Positions 26,737 to 35,902 of a stretch of DNA of 64,000 nucleotides are shown here, piece by piece (the stretch's first letter is position 1; each line of letters begins with the position of its first letter). The position numbers and the translations under genes were made by a program. The notes beneath the pieces are model-generated. The model made no database searches. It was given only the letters and a program-made list of their open reading frames with translations, and was not told the origin of the DNA. Origin of the DNA: Bacteriovoracaceae bacterium (GTDB taxonomy: Bacteria > Bdellovibrionota > Bacteriovoracia > Bacteriovoracales > Bacteriovoracaceae); contig JABFRR010000008.1 in NCBI GenBank assembly GCA_013141065.1, positions 501,464 through 565,463 of the forward strand. Direction: 5' to 3'.

Positions 26737-28364
26737 ACGTTTGGGTTCATTGCTCTAATAAAAACTTCTCTTTCACTTCCCTTGGCCTGTTCAATTATTG
26801 AAACAGTTCGAGGTTGCTCATCAATTATCTTTGTAGTTTTGGAAACATTTATAATCTGAGTCGCAAAACTTGCAATTTGTGGTAAATGAGTAATGGCCAA
26901 AACCTGTGAATAGCTGGCCACTGACTGAAGAGATTTTCCAATAGAAATAGCAGTTTCCCCGCCAATGCCAGTGTCAATTTCGTCAAATAAGAAAACTGAA
27001 ATTGTGTCATTAGAGGAAAGAATCTGACGAACTGCTAACAGGATACGTGAAAGTTCTCCTCCAGACGCAATTTCTTTAACTTTGAAAAACCCTTCTCCGG
27101 GATTAGTTTCAGCTATAAATTCTATTTTTGAAATGCCTTTATTTGAAAGATTATCATTTTTGTGAACAATGAATTTTAAAGTCGCCCCAGTCATTTTTAA
27201 GTCTTGAACTTTAATAGTTAATTCTTGAGACAAAGCATGTGCTCGAGTTATTCGCACGTTATGTAGTTCTTCAGCAAAACTGATACAACGAGATTCAATC
27301 TCTGCAATTTTTTTAGATATTAAAGAAATCTTATCATCAACCATGTAAAATGAATTAAGTTCGCCTCTAAACTCAGTAAAGGTCCTAATCATTTCCTCTG
27401 TTGATCCACCAAATTTTCTTTTAAGTCTTTGGTAAGTATCCAATCGATCGATAATTTCATCAATGTTCTCATCTTCAGGGGTGGCATTTAGATCCTTCGA
27501 AAGATCATAAGATACATCCTCAAGCAGTGCTTTAACTTCGTATAGTTTCGCCATAATTTCTTCAGAGACAATTCCATTGCTCTTATCTGCTCGATTAAGA
27601 CAGCTTTTAATTAGATCCACGAGGTTAACGTCATCATCTGAAATGGTGCTGGCGATCGATCCCAATACCTGTTGTCTTTTTTCAACATTCAAAACTAGAT
27701 CTTTCTTTTTTTGAAGTTCAATTTCATCTTCAATGCTCGGACTTAGTTTTTCTAGCTCCTCAAGTTGAAAGCGAATATAGTCTTCGCGTTGAGCTCTCAA
27801 GTTTTTTTCTTGAATTAATTCTTGTAGATCTTTTTTGAAATTAAAAAGTTGATGATAGATTACTTGGTAATCATGAATATCTTTATCGAGTCCAGCATAT
27901 GAGTCTAATAAGATAAGTTGATAATCTTCACTCAGGAGTTTTTGATTTTCAAACTGTCCTACTAGGTCAACGAAACGTTTTGCAAATGCATTTAATAGCG
28001 AAACAGAACAAGACTGAAAGTTTAGATATGACTTTGAGCTTTCATTTGCAAAGATAATTCTTTTTACAACAACTTCATCACCTTCGAATGGGTGCCCAAT
28101 ATCATGAAAATATTTTTTAATAGAACTATCGTTAGAAGAAAAAACAGCTTCGATACTAGCAAATTCAGCATTTTTTCTAATAAGCTTCTTGTCGGCTCTA
28201 GCCCCAAAAATTATTTGAAGCGCATCGAGAATTAAGCTTTTTCCAGATCCAGTTTCCCCAACAATAACATTAAATTTAATATCAAAATTAATAACTTGAT
28301 TTTCAAATGTTGCAAAGTTTTGCAAGTTTAATGACTTCAAATAAAGAGTTTCATTCGTTTTCAT
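26733..28364 (-). CDS. recN: DNA repair ATPase RecN
   Basis: RecN is an SMC-like ATPase of double-strand-break repair. Residues 36-43 carry the Walker A loop GETGSGKS followed by LILDALQIIFGARADKKLI, characteristic of RecN. A central coiled coil (about 150-370) separates it from the C-terminal half with the ABC signature ASGGELSRILLAVRQIL and Walker B FLFDEIDTGIGGE. Its 543 aa matches the family. The gene overlaps nadK by 4 bp, a pairing (nadK-recN) seen in many bacteria. Confidence 0.95.
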   Translation of the reverse strand: MKTNETLYLKSLNLQNFATFENQVINFDIKFNVIVGETGSGKSLILDALQIIFGARADKKLIRKNAEFASIEAVFSSNDSSIKKYFHDIGHPFEGDEVVVKRIIFANESSKSYLNFQSCSVSLLNAFAKRFVDLVGQFENQKLLSEDYQLILLDSYAGLDKDIHDYQVIYHQLFNFKKDLQELIQEKNLRAQREDYIRFQLEELEKLSPSIEDEIELQKKKDLVLNVEKRQQVLGSIASTISDDDVNLVDLIKSCLNRADKSNGIVSEEIMAKLYEVKALLEDVSYDLSKDLNATPEDENIDEIIDRLDTYQRLKRKFGGSTEEMIRTFTEFRGELNSFYMVDDKISLISKKIAEIESRCISFAEELHNVRITRAHALSQELTIKVQDLKMTGATLKFIVHKNDNLSNKGISKIEFIAETNPGEGFFKVKEIASGGELSRILLAVRQILSSNDTISVFLFDEIDTGIGGETAISIGKSLQSVASYSQVLAITHLPQIASFATQIINVSKTTKIIDEQPRTVSIIEQAKGSEREVFIRAMNPNV

Positions 28365-29260
28365 TTCATTTCCCTTGTTCCGTGAGTAAATTTTTCTTTT
28401 AAAGTTCTAAAATATGTACGATCACTGTTTTTAATTAATTGTACTGAGATACTTTTTCTTTTAGAAACCTTAACAGTTTCATTTGAATTCACTATTAGTG
28501 CTTGTTGGCCATCTAAGGTCAATTTAATCATTTCATCTGGCTTTGCAGCCTTAACTGTGACACTCGCTGTATCGGGAATTACGAGTGGACGATGAGTAAG
28601 GCTGTGAGCACAGATGGGTGTTAAGGTAATCGCATTGACTTTTGGATTTATGATTGGTCCACCAGCAGCTAAAGAGTAAGCAGTAGAACCAATTGGAGAA
28701 CTAATAATGAGACCGTCACCTGAAAGGTTGTAAATATGTTCACCCTCAGACTCAACTGAAAGTGTCAGCATTCTTGATATTTGATTGTTATTAATAACCA
28801 GATCGTTCAAAAAATATCCTTTAAAGGTAGATTTATTTTTTTTAAATACTTCAACTTGGTATAATGAGAGGTTGGTAAGCTTATAGTTTCCTCTTAATGT
28901 TTCTTCAAGCTGATCAAAGAATTCAAGCTTAGAAAATTCAGTAATGAAACCAAGATGGCCCATGTTGACACCAAAAATAGGTGGAGAGTTCTTTTTGATA
29001 TTTCTGCTAACTCCAATGAGAGTTCCATCACCACCTAGAGTTATTATTAAGTCTGTTTTAAATAATTCAGCTTCTTCTACGAAGTTAATATTCTTCAAAT
29101 CTCCCTTGAATATTTTATTAAGACGATCTTCTTCCTTTTTTAAAAAATGAATATTTTTTTTTCTACGATGAAGCCAATGGGATAGATTTGGTAAAATTCC
29201 TTCAAATTCAGCTGTAACCTTGGGTTTTAAGACGATAGTTATATTTTTAATTTGTGCCAA
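28361..29260 (-). CDS. nadK: NAD kinase NadK
   Basis: NadK phosphorylates NAD to NADP. The diagnostic motifs are GGDGT (residues 76-80 from the chosen start) and the later SPIGSTAYSLAAGGPI. The first ATG in frame (29311) would overlap the response regulator gene by 65 bp and adds residues unlike the family. A TTG at 29258-29260 follows a strong GGGAGGT ribosome binding site and gives a start close to the first beta strand (ITIVLKPK), so I chose it; overlap with the upstream gene falls to 14 bp. It is cotranscribed with recN. Confidence 0.9.
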   Translation of the reverse strand: MAQIKNITIVLKPKVTAEFEGILPNLSHWLHRRKKNIHFLKKEEDRLNKIFKGDLKNINFVEEAELFKTDLIITLGGDGTLIGVSRNIKKNSPPIFGVNMGHLGFITEFSKLEFFDQLEETLRGNYKLTNLSLYQVEVFKKNKSTFKGYFLNDLVINNNQISRMLTLSVESEGEHIYNLSGDGLIISSPIGSTAYSLAAGGPIINPKVNAITLTPICAHSLTHRPLVIPDTASVTVKAAKPDEMIKLTLDGQQALIVNSNETVKVSKRKSISVQLIKNSDRTYFRTLKEKFTHGTREMK

Positions 29261-29630
29261 GTTTACCTCCCTCGGATAGAAAAATAGAAAGTGCCTCATC
29301 AATATTCTCAAATGGCTTAGAAAGAAGTAGGCATCCGTATTGAGTAGCTTTCTCTATGACGTGAGGTGAGCTATAGGCGGTAATAATTATAAATAATTTA
29401 CTTATGTCGTTAGTTGTATAGCGTTTTTTTGATTCTTCAATTACATCGAATCCGGATATATCTTGCAGCATAAGGTCGCATATGATGCGATCGAATTCTT
29501 GATTCAGAATTAGTCCAATGGCATCTCTGCCCCTACTTTCGACAGTGACTTCAGCCCCTTTCTTTTCCAGAAGTTTTTTTAGAGATTTCTGTATAAGTGG
29601 CTCATCTTCAATGAGTAGAATTTTTTTCAA
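29247..29630 (-). CDS. Single-domain response regulator (CheY-like receiver)
   Basis: A 127-aa receiver domain with the acidic pair E8/D9, phospho-acceptor Asp52 (ICDLML), the conserved threonine in IITAYSS and the lysine in LLSKPFE. There is no output domain, so it signals through protein contact or passes phosphate on. It lies 11 bp after a histidine kinase gene and is very likely its partner. Sitting in the flagellar/glycosylation block, it may act on motility, but nothing in the sequence identifies the target. Confidence 0.9.
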   Translation of the reverse strand: MKKILLIEDEPLIQKSLKKLLEKKGAEVTVESRGRDAIGLILNQEFDRIICDLMLQDISGFDVIEESKKRYTTNDISKLFIIITAYSSPHVIEKATQYGCLLLSKPFENIDEALSIFLSEGGKLGTN

Positions 29631-29641
29631 AATAGCTCCTT

Positions 29642-31171
29642 CTATGAAGGTAAGTCTATCCAGAAAGTTGCACCTAATAAAGGAGAATTGTTTTTAAAAT
29701 CTATTTTGCTGCCAAGTTGATGAGCTAAATTTTGGCAAATAGCTAGGCCTAGCCCTGTGCCAGAATCTTTTGTAGTAAAAAATGGCTTAAAAATTGTTGA
29801 TGTAAGTTCATTTGCGATGCCCGGGCCATTATCTATGACTGCAATTGAGACACATTGAGCTTTCTTGGTAACAAGAATTTTAATAGAACTTTTATTTCGA
29901 TCAAGGCCATTTTCTTTGATTGCTTGGGCGGCATTTATTACGAGATTAAATATGATTTGCGTTAAGCAGGTTGGGTTCGTTGTGATATAAAGGTCATGAG
30001 GGTTTTCTGATGGTAAAAAGCCTTCAAAGACTAGAGTTTTTAAAATTTCTTTAGTCTCACTTTTTGTAAGCGTAATTACTTCCTCAATGAAGTGAGATAA
30101 TTGAATTTTCTTAAACTCCTGGTTGTCGTTATAGAGATTCGAGAAATTTTTAATAATTGTTTGTGAGCGATTCGCATTTTGGGAAATTTCCCCCAAAATT
30201 TCAGCAGTTTCACTATTTTTAGTTTCACTTCCTAAAATTGTGCTTGTTAGACTTAGTCCAAAGAGCGGGTTTGAGAGTTCATGTTGAAGTGTGTTGAGCA
30301 ATTCACCTAACAATGAAACTCTTTGTGAGTGATAAAGTTCGGTTGAAACTTGGTCTTTACTGAAGTTTGATAATTCCATTGATAAATTCTCCTCAGTTTC
30401 GAGAGGAAAAATCATAAGGTTTAAGTTTTCAGCAGATACATCATTCCTGTTGTTAGTAAAAATAACGTTGTGGTTTTTTTTAATTGAAATTTTTTCTGGA
30501 AATTTTTCTAGTGACTGCTTTAAGATTTCTTTTTTTAAGTCATTTTTTTCACGGTCAAGAATGCGTACAAGTGCTATGTGTAAAAATTGAGAGAGTGCTT
30601 GGAATTCTTGTTGTTCTAGGCTGTCCGGTGGAAGGAATGAGTTTCTTGAGACAAGATAAATGACGGAGTAATTTTTCAAATCTATTTCTTTAGCAAGAAA
30701 GTTACCTAAAACATCGAGGTCATCTTTTAAAAGCGCTGATTGAGAGAAAATTTTATTTTTACTTTTTTTTACTAAATTAAATAACGAATTAAAGCTTTGA
30801 ATTGAAATCAGTTTAGCGTCTTGGCTTTGTCCCCTATAAGCTAAATAGTTTTGTCCAATTGGCTTACCTTTTTCATGAACTAGAACGTGGCAAGCTTCAT
30901 AGTTAGAGAATTGACTTAATTCTAATATGGCGACAGGTAAATCTATGATTTCTGAAATTGAAAACATTAGTTTTCTTAATTCTTCTTTGAAAAGATATTT
31001 TTTTTCTAATTGAGAGTGAACTTTAAGACGCTTTAGGTTTAACAAAACCTTTTTGTCAAAAGTGCATCTACTTATTTTTAAAGGTTTTGATTTAAAGTCA
31101 TTAAGATTTAGTTCATTAGAAACTAATAATTTTTTAACTTCTTTAATTCTGGCAGAACTTTTATCTTCCAT
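29642..31171 (-). CDS. Soluble sensor histidine kinase
   Basis: A 509-aa kinase without transmembrane helices, so it senses an internal signal. The N-terminal about 200 residues may hold a GAF-like sensor domain, which I infer from size and layout only. The dimerisation/phosphoacceptor box is LQHELSNPLFGLS near residue 298. The ATP-binding domain has the N-box (LVINAAQAI), DNGPGI and GTGLGLAI. The first 49 bp overlap the preceding small gene, suggesting coupled translation. The partner is the receiver protein just downstream. Confidence 0.9.
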   Translation of the reverse strand: MEDKSSARIKEVKKLLVSNELNLNDFKSKPLKISRCTFDKKVLLNLKRLKVHSQLEKKYLFKEELRKLMFSISEIIDLPVAILELSQFSNYEACHVLVHEKGKPIGQNYLAYRGQSQDAKLISIQSFNSLFNLVKKSKNKIFSQSALLKDDLDVLGNFLAKEIDLKNYSVIYLVSRNSFLPPDSLEQQEFQALSQFLHIALVRILDREKNDLKKEILKQSLEKFPEKISIKKNHNVIFTNNRNDVSAENLNLMIFPLETEENLSMELSNFSKDQVSTELYHSQRVSLLGELLNTLQHELSNPLFGLSLTSTILGSETKNSETAEILGEISQNANRSQTIIKNFSNLYNDNQEFKKIQLSHFIEEVITLTKSETKEILKTLVFEGFLPSENPHDLYITTNPTCLTQIIFNLVINAAQAIKENGLDRNKSSIKILVTKKAQCVSIAVIDNGPGIANELTSTIFKPFFTTKDSGTGLGLAICQNLAHQLGSKIDFKNNSPLLGATFWIDLPS

Positions 31172-31554
31172 TGAGTAAGATTATCGATTAGCTCATATTC
31201 TAGCAAGTCACAAAGCATGATTACATCATTCTTCTCTTTTGCCTGCAAAATAGCTTTCATAATGGAAAGAAGATGTATCTCTAAACGTTGAACATTCTCG
31301 TCTTTATAGTTAGCAAATGGTAAATCGGTTTTTAGGACTCTATAGACTCGGGTTATAAGTTGGACATATAAGTCCATCAGTTCGATTACTTCTACAAAGG
31401 TGTTGTTTGCAGAATCGAATTCTCCTTTATTATAAGCAAGTATCAGCTTATGAATTTGTGCAGAAATATATTCAACATAACCAAAGCAAGAATCAATAGA
31501 TTCAAATGCTAAATTGAGTGAATTGCTTTTAATATCTTTATTTAATGAAGTCAT
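31123..31554 (-). CDS. Small all-helical protein of unknown function
   Basis: A 143-aa protein, no signal peptide, no membrane helix, predicted almost entirely helical with regularly spaced hydrophobic residues. I do not recognise the family. It lies 8 bp after a GT9 glycosyltransferase gene and overlaps the histidine kinase gene by 49 bp. A four-helix-bundle adaptor, phosphotransfer-like or chaperone-like role fits the shape. There is no obvious catalytic histidine motif of an HPt domain, so this stays open. Confidence 0.7.
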   Translation of the reverse strand: MTSLNKDIKSNSLNLAFESIDSCFGYVEYISAQIHKLILAYNKGEFDSANNTFVEVIELMDLYVQLITRVYRVLKTDLPFANYKDENVQRLEIHLLSIMKAILQAKEKNDVIMLCDLLEYELIDNLTQWKIKVLPELKKLKNY

Positions 31555-31562
31555 CCTTTATC

Positions 31563-33269
31563 CTATTTGTTTAAATCGCCATTACTTTTCGATTTGCCCT
31601 GGCTAATTTTATATTCTGCAATTGTATTTTGTAACAACTCGTACATAATGCGTGTTATTTGAGCAGATTCTTCAAAGCAGTAATAAGAACTTTCAGTTAA
31701 TTTTACAATGTTATCGCCAAATAGATTCCCTTTTCTAACTTTGGCATAATCTACGATGGGGCCTAAAAGTGGTGCCGTTTTCAAAACCATTACTTGAAGA
31801 TTATCAATTTCATCAATTTTCTTTGAAAATTCTTTGATTTTTATAATGCTGGGAGTTTGTGAGGAAATTTCTTCGAGAATGTATTTTGAATACTTTTGTC
31901 CAAACTCAGAAAGTTCAAATAAGTGCTGAAGACCATTTAGGGCATCCAGTAATTCTTTGTGAGTCGAAGGTGTAAGTTTTGGAAATGGGAAATTATCTTC
32001 TAGATCGCCTAGGACAAAAGACCATGTTATTTTATAAAAAGTTCTAAATAGGTCTTGAATCTCACTTGAGCCATCAGATAAGTTTTCAAGATTAAAATAT
32101 TCATTTTGAAAATGGGACTTATAAATATTCACTGAACTTAAATGAAAATTAGAATTAGATTTTTGTATCCATTCCTTATCAACAACCCCGTCTTCAAGTA
32201 AGTTTTTAATGATATTATTAACAATCTGGTAGGGAATGTCGTGATGGCACTGTGTGTATGCACAACTATCACTAGGGAAACAGGGAAAGCATTTTGTTCT
32301 CGGCGAGAGAGTGATTGCATTTGATTGATAAGGAGTAGTTTCTTGAGGCCTTACATTGCCAAGGGCAATTGTGAGTGTTGGGATGCAATGGAAAGCAGCG
32401 AGATGACCAACCATTGAGTCATGGCCAACAAATAACTTTGATGAAGCTATATGATTTGATAATTCTTCTATGGTTGTTTTACCAGTAATATTTATAATTC
32501 TGGCTGAAAATTGTTTGAGGAGCGGGTTTTCAACTATTATTTGTGATTTTAAAATTTCATTTTTAGCACCAACAAGTGTGATGGTGCACTTAGTGTTATC
32601 TTTTAGTGTTTTATAAATTATTTCTACCCACTTTTCAGCTTTCCACACTTTACGTTCAGAAGAAGCAAATGGATACATGATAATGTTTGGAATAGTCGCC
32701 GGGATGGTTTTAAGAGTAGTTTTCGGTGACAAAGGCTTAACGCCAATTATATTTTTAAATAAATCAACTAATGAATATGGATTTAGTGAGCCTCTCATGA
32801 CAGTTGAGAAGAGCATTTGAGACCATTTATCATTAATCTGCTGCTTATTGTTCAAGTCAAAATAGGCACCAATTTTATGCTTGGCAGAGATGCAAGAAGC
32901 TAAGTAAGAAGAGGAATTTGAAAATGACAGATTGATGAGTGCGTCTATGTTTTCGTTTTTGATTTCATCAAGGAAATGATCTAAACTATTAACCGCATTT
33001 TTGATACTTCCAGTCGGGGAATTGAAATTTAAGCTTCCGGTGTCGAGATAGTAAACTTTATCGAAATATTGATCTAGGATAAACTGAAGTGGTTTTGCAA
33101 ATTGAGTGCGTGCAATTAAAACAAGCCGATAGTTTGAATGTAGTTTTCGCAAATCTGTTACGGCTTGAACAGTTTGGATTAAATCACCGATTCTGGTAAT
33201 TTGGATAATTGCTAAAGTATGAGTTTTGAGTTGCATCTCTTGTTGATTTTTTTTATTGATGACGTTCAT
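31563..33269 (-). CDS. GT9-family glycosyltransferase with helical C-terminal extension
   Basis: Residues about 15-360 form a GT9 (heptosyltransferase-type, GT-B) fold. The N-terminus reads LAIIQITRIGDLIQTVQAVTDLRK, and the C-terminal half contains IIMYPFASSERKVWKAEKWVEII, LFVGHDSMVGHLAAFHCIPTLTI and the cysteine-rich CFPCFPSDSCAYTQC segment seen in some family members. A helical extension of about 200 residues follows, which standard heptosyltransferases (about 350 aa) lack. With its place among flagellar genes and beside a second such enzyme and a Maf-like protein, it is more likely to modify flagellin than LPS. That substrate is inference. Confidence 0.82.
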   Translation of the reverse strand: MNVINKKNQQEMQLKTHTLAIIQITRIGDLIQTVQAVTDLRKLHSNYRLVLIARTQFAKPLQFILDQYFDKVYYLDTGSLNFNSPTGSIKNAVNSLDHFLDEIKNENIDALINLSFSNSSSYLASCISAKHKIGAYFDLNNKQQINDKWSQMLFSTVMRGSLNPYSLVDLFKNIIGVKPLSPKTTLKTIPATIPNIIMYPFASSERKVWKAEKWVEIIYKTLKDNTKCTITLVGAKNEILKSQIIVENPLLKQFSARIINITGKTTIEELSNHIASSKLFVGHDSMVGHLAAFHCIPTLTIALGNVRPQETTPYQSNAITLSPRTKCFPCFPSDSCAYTQCHHDIPYQIVNNIIKNLLEDGVVDKEWIQKSNSNFHLSSVNIYKSHFQNEYFNLENLSDGSSEIQDLFRTFYKITWSFVLGDLEDNFPFPKLTPSTHKELLDALNGLQHLFELSEFGQKYSKYILEEISSQTPSIIKIKEFSKKIDEIDNLQVMVLKTAPLLGPIVDYAKVRKGNLFGDNIVKLTESSYYCFEESAQITRIMYELLQNTIAEYKISQGKSKSNGDLNK

Positions 33270-33399
33270 TAGAATCCTCCTCTGCCAATTGCGCTAGAAG
33301 TAAAATTTTAAGATCATCAATCTTAAGTGATTCACCATTTGTCATTAATTTCTTAATTCGCTCATATTCTTTAATTAGGTCTTCATTGAGAGTATTCAT
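33253..33399 (-). CDS. 48-aa small protein between two glycosyltransferase genes
   Basis: An ATG at 33397-33399 preceded by AAGGA at good spacing opens a 48-codon frame ending in TAA at 33253-33255. It overlaps the start of the next GT9 gene by 17 bp, and that gene's ribosome binding site (GGAGGA) lies within it. The product is charged and helical (MNTLNEDLIKEYERIKK...). Its stop beyond the downstream start fits translational coupling, so it may be a true small protein or a coupling leader. No known family recognised. Confidence 0.5.
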   Translation of the reverse strand: MNTLNEDLIKEYERIKKLMTNGESLKIDDLKILLLAQLAEEDSNERHQ

Positions 33400-33427
33400 T
33401 TTTCAATCCTTGAAAAATTTCAATTAA

Positions 33428-35089
33428 CTAGTTTCTTATGGACTCATGGGTTCGAGATACCATATCTTCAACTTTGCTAGCACTCAGTTGAGATTCAATC
33501 GCAATTAAGCATTGCAATAGCTTTTGCATGTCTGATTTTAATTTATAAAGTAATGACTCTATTTCTTTGGTATTTTCATCAAATGTTTTTGCATTTATTG
33601 CTTCAATTTTAGTTTTAAATAAAATAGAAGGAATCTGAACGAGTGTTTGTTTGTCTATGTTGGACAGTATTTTATCTAAGCTAGCAATAAATTCTCTCGT
33701 ACTTTTCTTACTTTCTGCACACTGTAGTAAGGACCGAAGTGTGCCTAGTAGATCTCTCATTACAAAAGTTACATCAGATTTTTCTTTGTTAATCCATTCT
33801 TGTGCTTCATTTTTGTTAATTTTATTGAGATCAATATTAGTAAAGCTTTCTGAAGATGAATCAAGCATTTGGTGGAGAAGTTGTCTGCTCGCCATTCTTT
33901 GCAATTCAACAGAGGTGTCAATTGATCCAGCAATAGGATTGTAAGTAATTCCAAGTTCATCTAGTTGTGCTTGATAGAGAGTAACCCCTTCACTCAGCCG
34001 TGGCTTCACTGTTTTAGTTATACTTAGAGAATATAAAATCGTAGCCATAATGTCATTGGCAGTAATCAATGTTGGTCTCGAGAATGAATTTTTCTTAAAA
34101 CTTCTATTGATAATAGAATCGGTTAATACGAGTGTATCTTTTGCATAAGAGCCTTGTTTTAAAAATGGGGCATATCCTAGGGAAATTTCTAGCACAGGTG
34201 TTTCAGTTAAATTTGCAATGTGCTTAATTGATGTGTCTGGTGAAACCAAAAGATCTAGATTTAAAAGTACTGATGCAATCGCATTTAAATCTGCTTCAAC
34301 AATTATAACTTCATCATTGTGATGAGAGTTAAATTCAGTGGCAATTTGCCTTTCTTCATCATTTGGTGCAATTAATAGACACGGTATAATTTCAGAGTTT
34401 TTCTTTATTAATTCATATAATTTATGGAGTGTATCCAGGGGGATATCTTTAGTTTGATCAGCGGTTTTTAATTGAATGCCAATTATTTTAGTTTGGTTTT
34501 CATTTCCTCCATGGCCTCTGCGTAGTTCTTGGAAGTTTAAGAATGCAGTTTCATTATGACGAGGATTAGTTATTACTTTGAAGCCTTCTCTGTGTGGAGC
34601 TGCACCACTCATTTTATGATAACAGTCTACAAAATGGATGGGTGAGTATCGAACTTGAGGTAATACATCATTAAATACTAGTTCCCAGTCGTTTTGTGTA
34701 ACAATGTTTCTTTGATCGTTAAAGTGAACACCGGTTATCATAGAACTGTCTTTTCTTAAGTAAGAGGTTACATAAGCACCAACAGTATCATTCGAATAAT
34801 TTATTATTTGATCCCAAGATTCATTTGTAATTTTCTCAAGCTGTTTAAATAATTGCTCAAGGGCAAAGCTATCTGAAAATAATTTATTAGTTTTTAGCGT
34901 AATGATTTCTTTACGATCAATTTCAAACACTTCATTAACATTTTTAATACAATGAGCTGCTCGTGCAGATTCTTTGTAGGTCAATAAGGATATGTGAGTA
35001 TTACCTTCTTTAGAGAGAGAGTTTATTAGATGAGCAGTAGAAAATACATCACCGAGCTTACGAAGGTTAATTATTAATATTTTTTTCAC
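33428..35089 (-). CDS. GT9-family glycosyltransferase, second copy, with helical C-terminal extension
   Basis: The N-terminus ILIINLRKLGDVFSTAHLINSL is the GT9 donor/acceptor domain start. The second half contains IIGIQLKTADQTKDIP and LLVSPDTSIKHIANLTETPVLEI, the GT9 nucleotide-sugar site. Beyond about residue 380 there is an unrelated helical extension of about 170 residues. The overall plan matches the neighbour at 31563 although sequence similarity is low, suggesting an old duplication or parallel recruitment. It overlaps the Maf-like gene by one base, so the two are translated together. Confidence 0.82.
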   Translation of the reverse strand: MKKILIINLRKLGDVFSTAHLINSLSKEGNTHISLLTYKESARAAHCIKNVNEVFEIDRKEIITLKTNKLFSDSFALEQLFKQLEKITNESWDQIINYSNDTVGAYVTSYLRKDSSMITGVHFNDQRNIVTQNDWELVFNDVLPQVRYSPIHFVDCYHKMSGAAPHREGFKVITNPRHNETAFLNFQELRRGHGGNENQTKIIGIQLKTADQTKDIPLDTLHKLYELIKKNSEIIPCLLIAPNDEERQIATEFNSHHNDEVIIVEADLNAIASVLLNLDLLVSPDTSIKHIANLTETPVLEISLGYAPFLKQGSYAKDTLVLTDSIINRSFKKNSFSRPTLITANDIMATILYSLSITKTVKPRLSEGVTLYQAQLDELGITYNPIAGSIDTSVELQRMASRQLLHQMLDSSSESFTNIDLNKINKNEAQEWINKEKSDVTFVMRDLLGTLRSLLQCAESKKSTREFIASLDKILSNIDKQTLVQIPSILFKTKIEAINAKTFDENTKEIESLLYKLKSDMQKLLQCLIAIESQLSASKVEDMVSRTHESIRN

Positions 35090-35769
35090 TACTTATTTCC
35101 TCCTTCTGTAGAAGGCGTAGATCCTTTGGTCATTTCGACTAAGGCCATTGCTAAAAAATCCATTTTGCTGAAATGATCTTTTTGAGGAAGGTTCTTAAAG
35201 AGTTCTTCGTCAAATGTGTTTTCTTTGTCTAAGCTGCTTAAATATTTTTTGACCTCGTTCACTTCTGAAAACTTAATGATGTCTTCAATTTTTGTAGGTG
35301 CTTCAAACGTTAAAAAGTCTTTAAAGTAAACTTGATAAAGATTAAAAGAAGCAGGATGAGCTATCATCGCTGGTTTTCTTAAAAGAAAATGAATTAGATC
35401 TAAGTCGCTATAAAGCTCTTTGGAGTTATATCCAGAGTAAATTAACAAGTTTTTTTTGTTGATTAAGTCTAGCCTGAGGCCGTCTTCATAAACTTGGCGA
35501 TTGGGATCGATAACGATTATCTTGAAGTTGTCTCCATAAAGCTCCTGCAGCTTTTCAATCGCAAAGTTCACATGGTAACCAAAGCCGAGGCCTAAAATGA
35601 GGACTTCATTTTTATTTTTAAAAACTTCTAAATGGCTTTCAATTAACGATTCAGCTTCTTTGAACGGATTATAAATGGAATGTAAGTGAACTCCGTTAAC
35701 AACTGGAACTTTTTGTTCTGTACGAGATGTCCGGATTTCATATGATGAAATAATTGGTAGATTGTTCAT
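35089..35769 (-). CDS. Maf-N-like flagellin modification protein (single domain)
   Basis: The 226-aa protein contains YNPFKEAESLIESH and VLILGLGFGYHVNFAIEKL followed by IIVIDPNRQVYEDG. This resembles the N-terminal domain of Maf (motility accessory factor) proteins that help transfer nonulosonic acids to flagellin. The large central domain typical of full Maf proteins is absent. As first gene of the group with two GT9 enzymes and with its own promoter just upstream, it suggests a flagellin glycosylation module. It might alternatively be a SAM- or nucleotide-binding Rossmann protein of other function. Confidence 0.6.
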   Translation of the reverse strand: MNNLPIISSYEIRTSRTEQKVPVVNGVHLHSIYNPFKEAESLIESHLEVFKNKNEVLILGLGFGYHVNFAIEKLQELYGDNFKIIVIDPNRQVYEDGLRLDLINKKNLLIYSGYNSKELYSDLDLIHFLLRKPAMIAHPASFNLYQVYFKDFLTFEAPTKIEDIIKFSEVNEVKKYLSSLDKENTFDEELFKNLPQKDHFSKMDFLAMALVEMTKGSTPSTEGGNK

Positions 35770-35844
35770 GGTACCTCTGTTCCTCTTCCTTAAGGTTCAA
35801 AAAGGCTTATAAAAAGCGGGAATTATTCTTTAACTCCTACCAAA

Positions 35845-35875
35845 ATACTAGCACACCAAACAGAGAATTTGTCAA
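35845..35875 (-). promoter_or_regulatory. Sigma-70-type promoter of the Maf-like/glycosyltransferase group
   Basis: On the minus strand TTGACA (35870-35875) and an extended -10 TGCTAGTAT (TAGTAT at 35845-35850) are separated by 19 bp. The perfect -35 and TGn extension partly make up for the long spacer. It separates this group from the fliD-fliS transcript. Confidence 0.55.
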
Positions 35876-35902
35876 TGAAGAAACTCCCTGCCGATAGTTT
35901 AA

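Noticed and set aside
29261-29311. NadK start at ATG 29311
   Set aside because: It would overlap the response regulator by 65 bp and adds an unlikely sequence. TTG at 29260 has a strong ribosome binding site.
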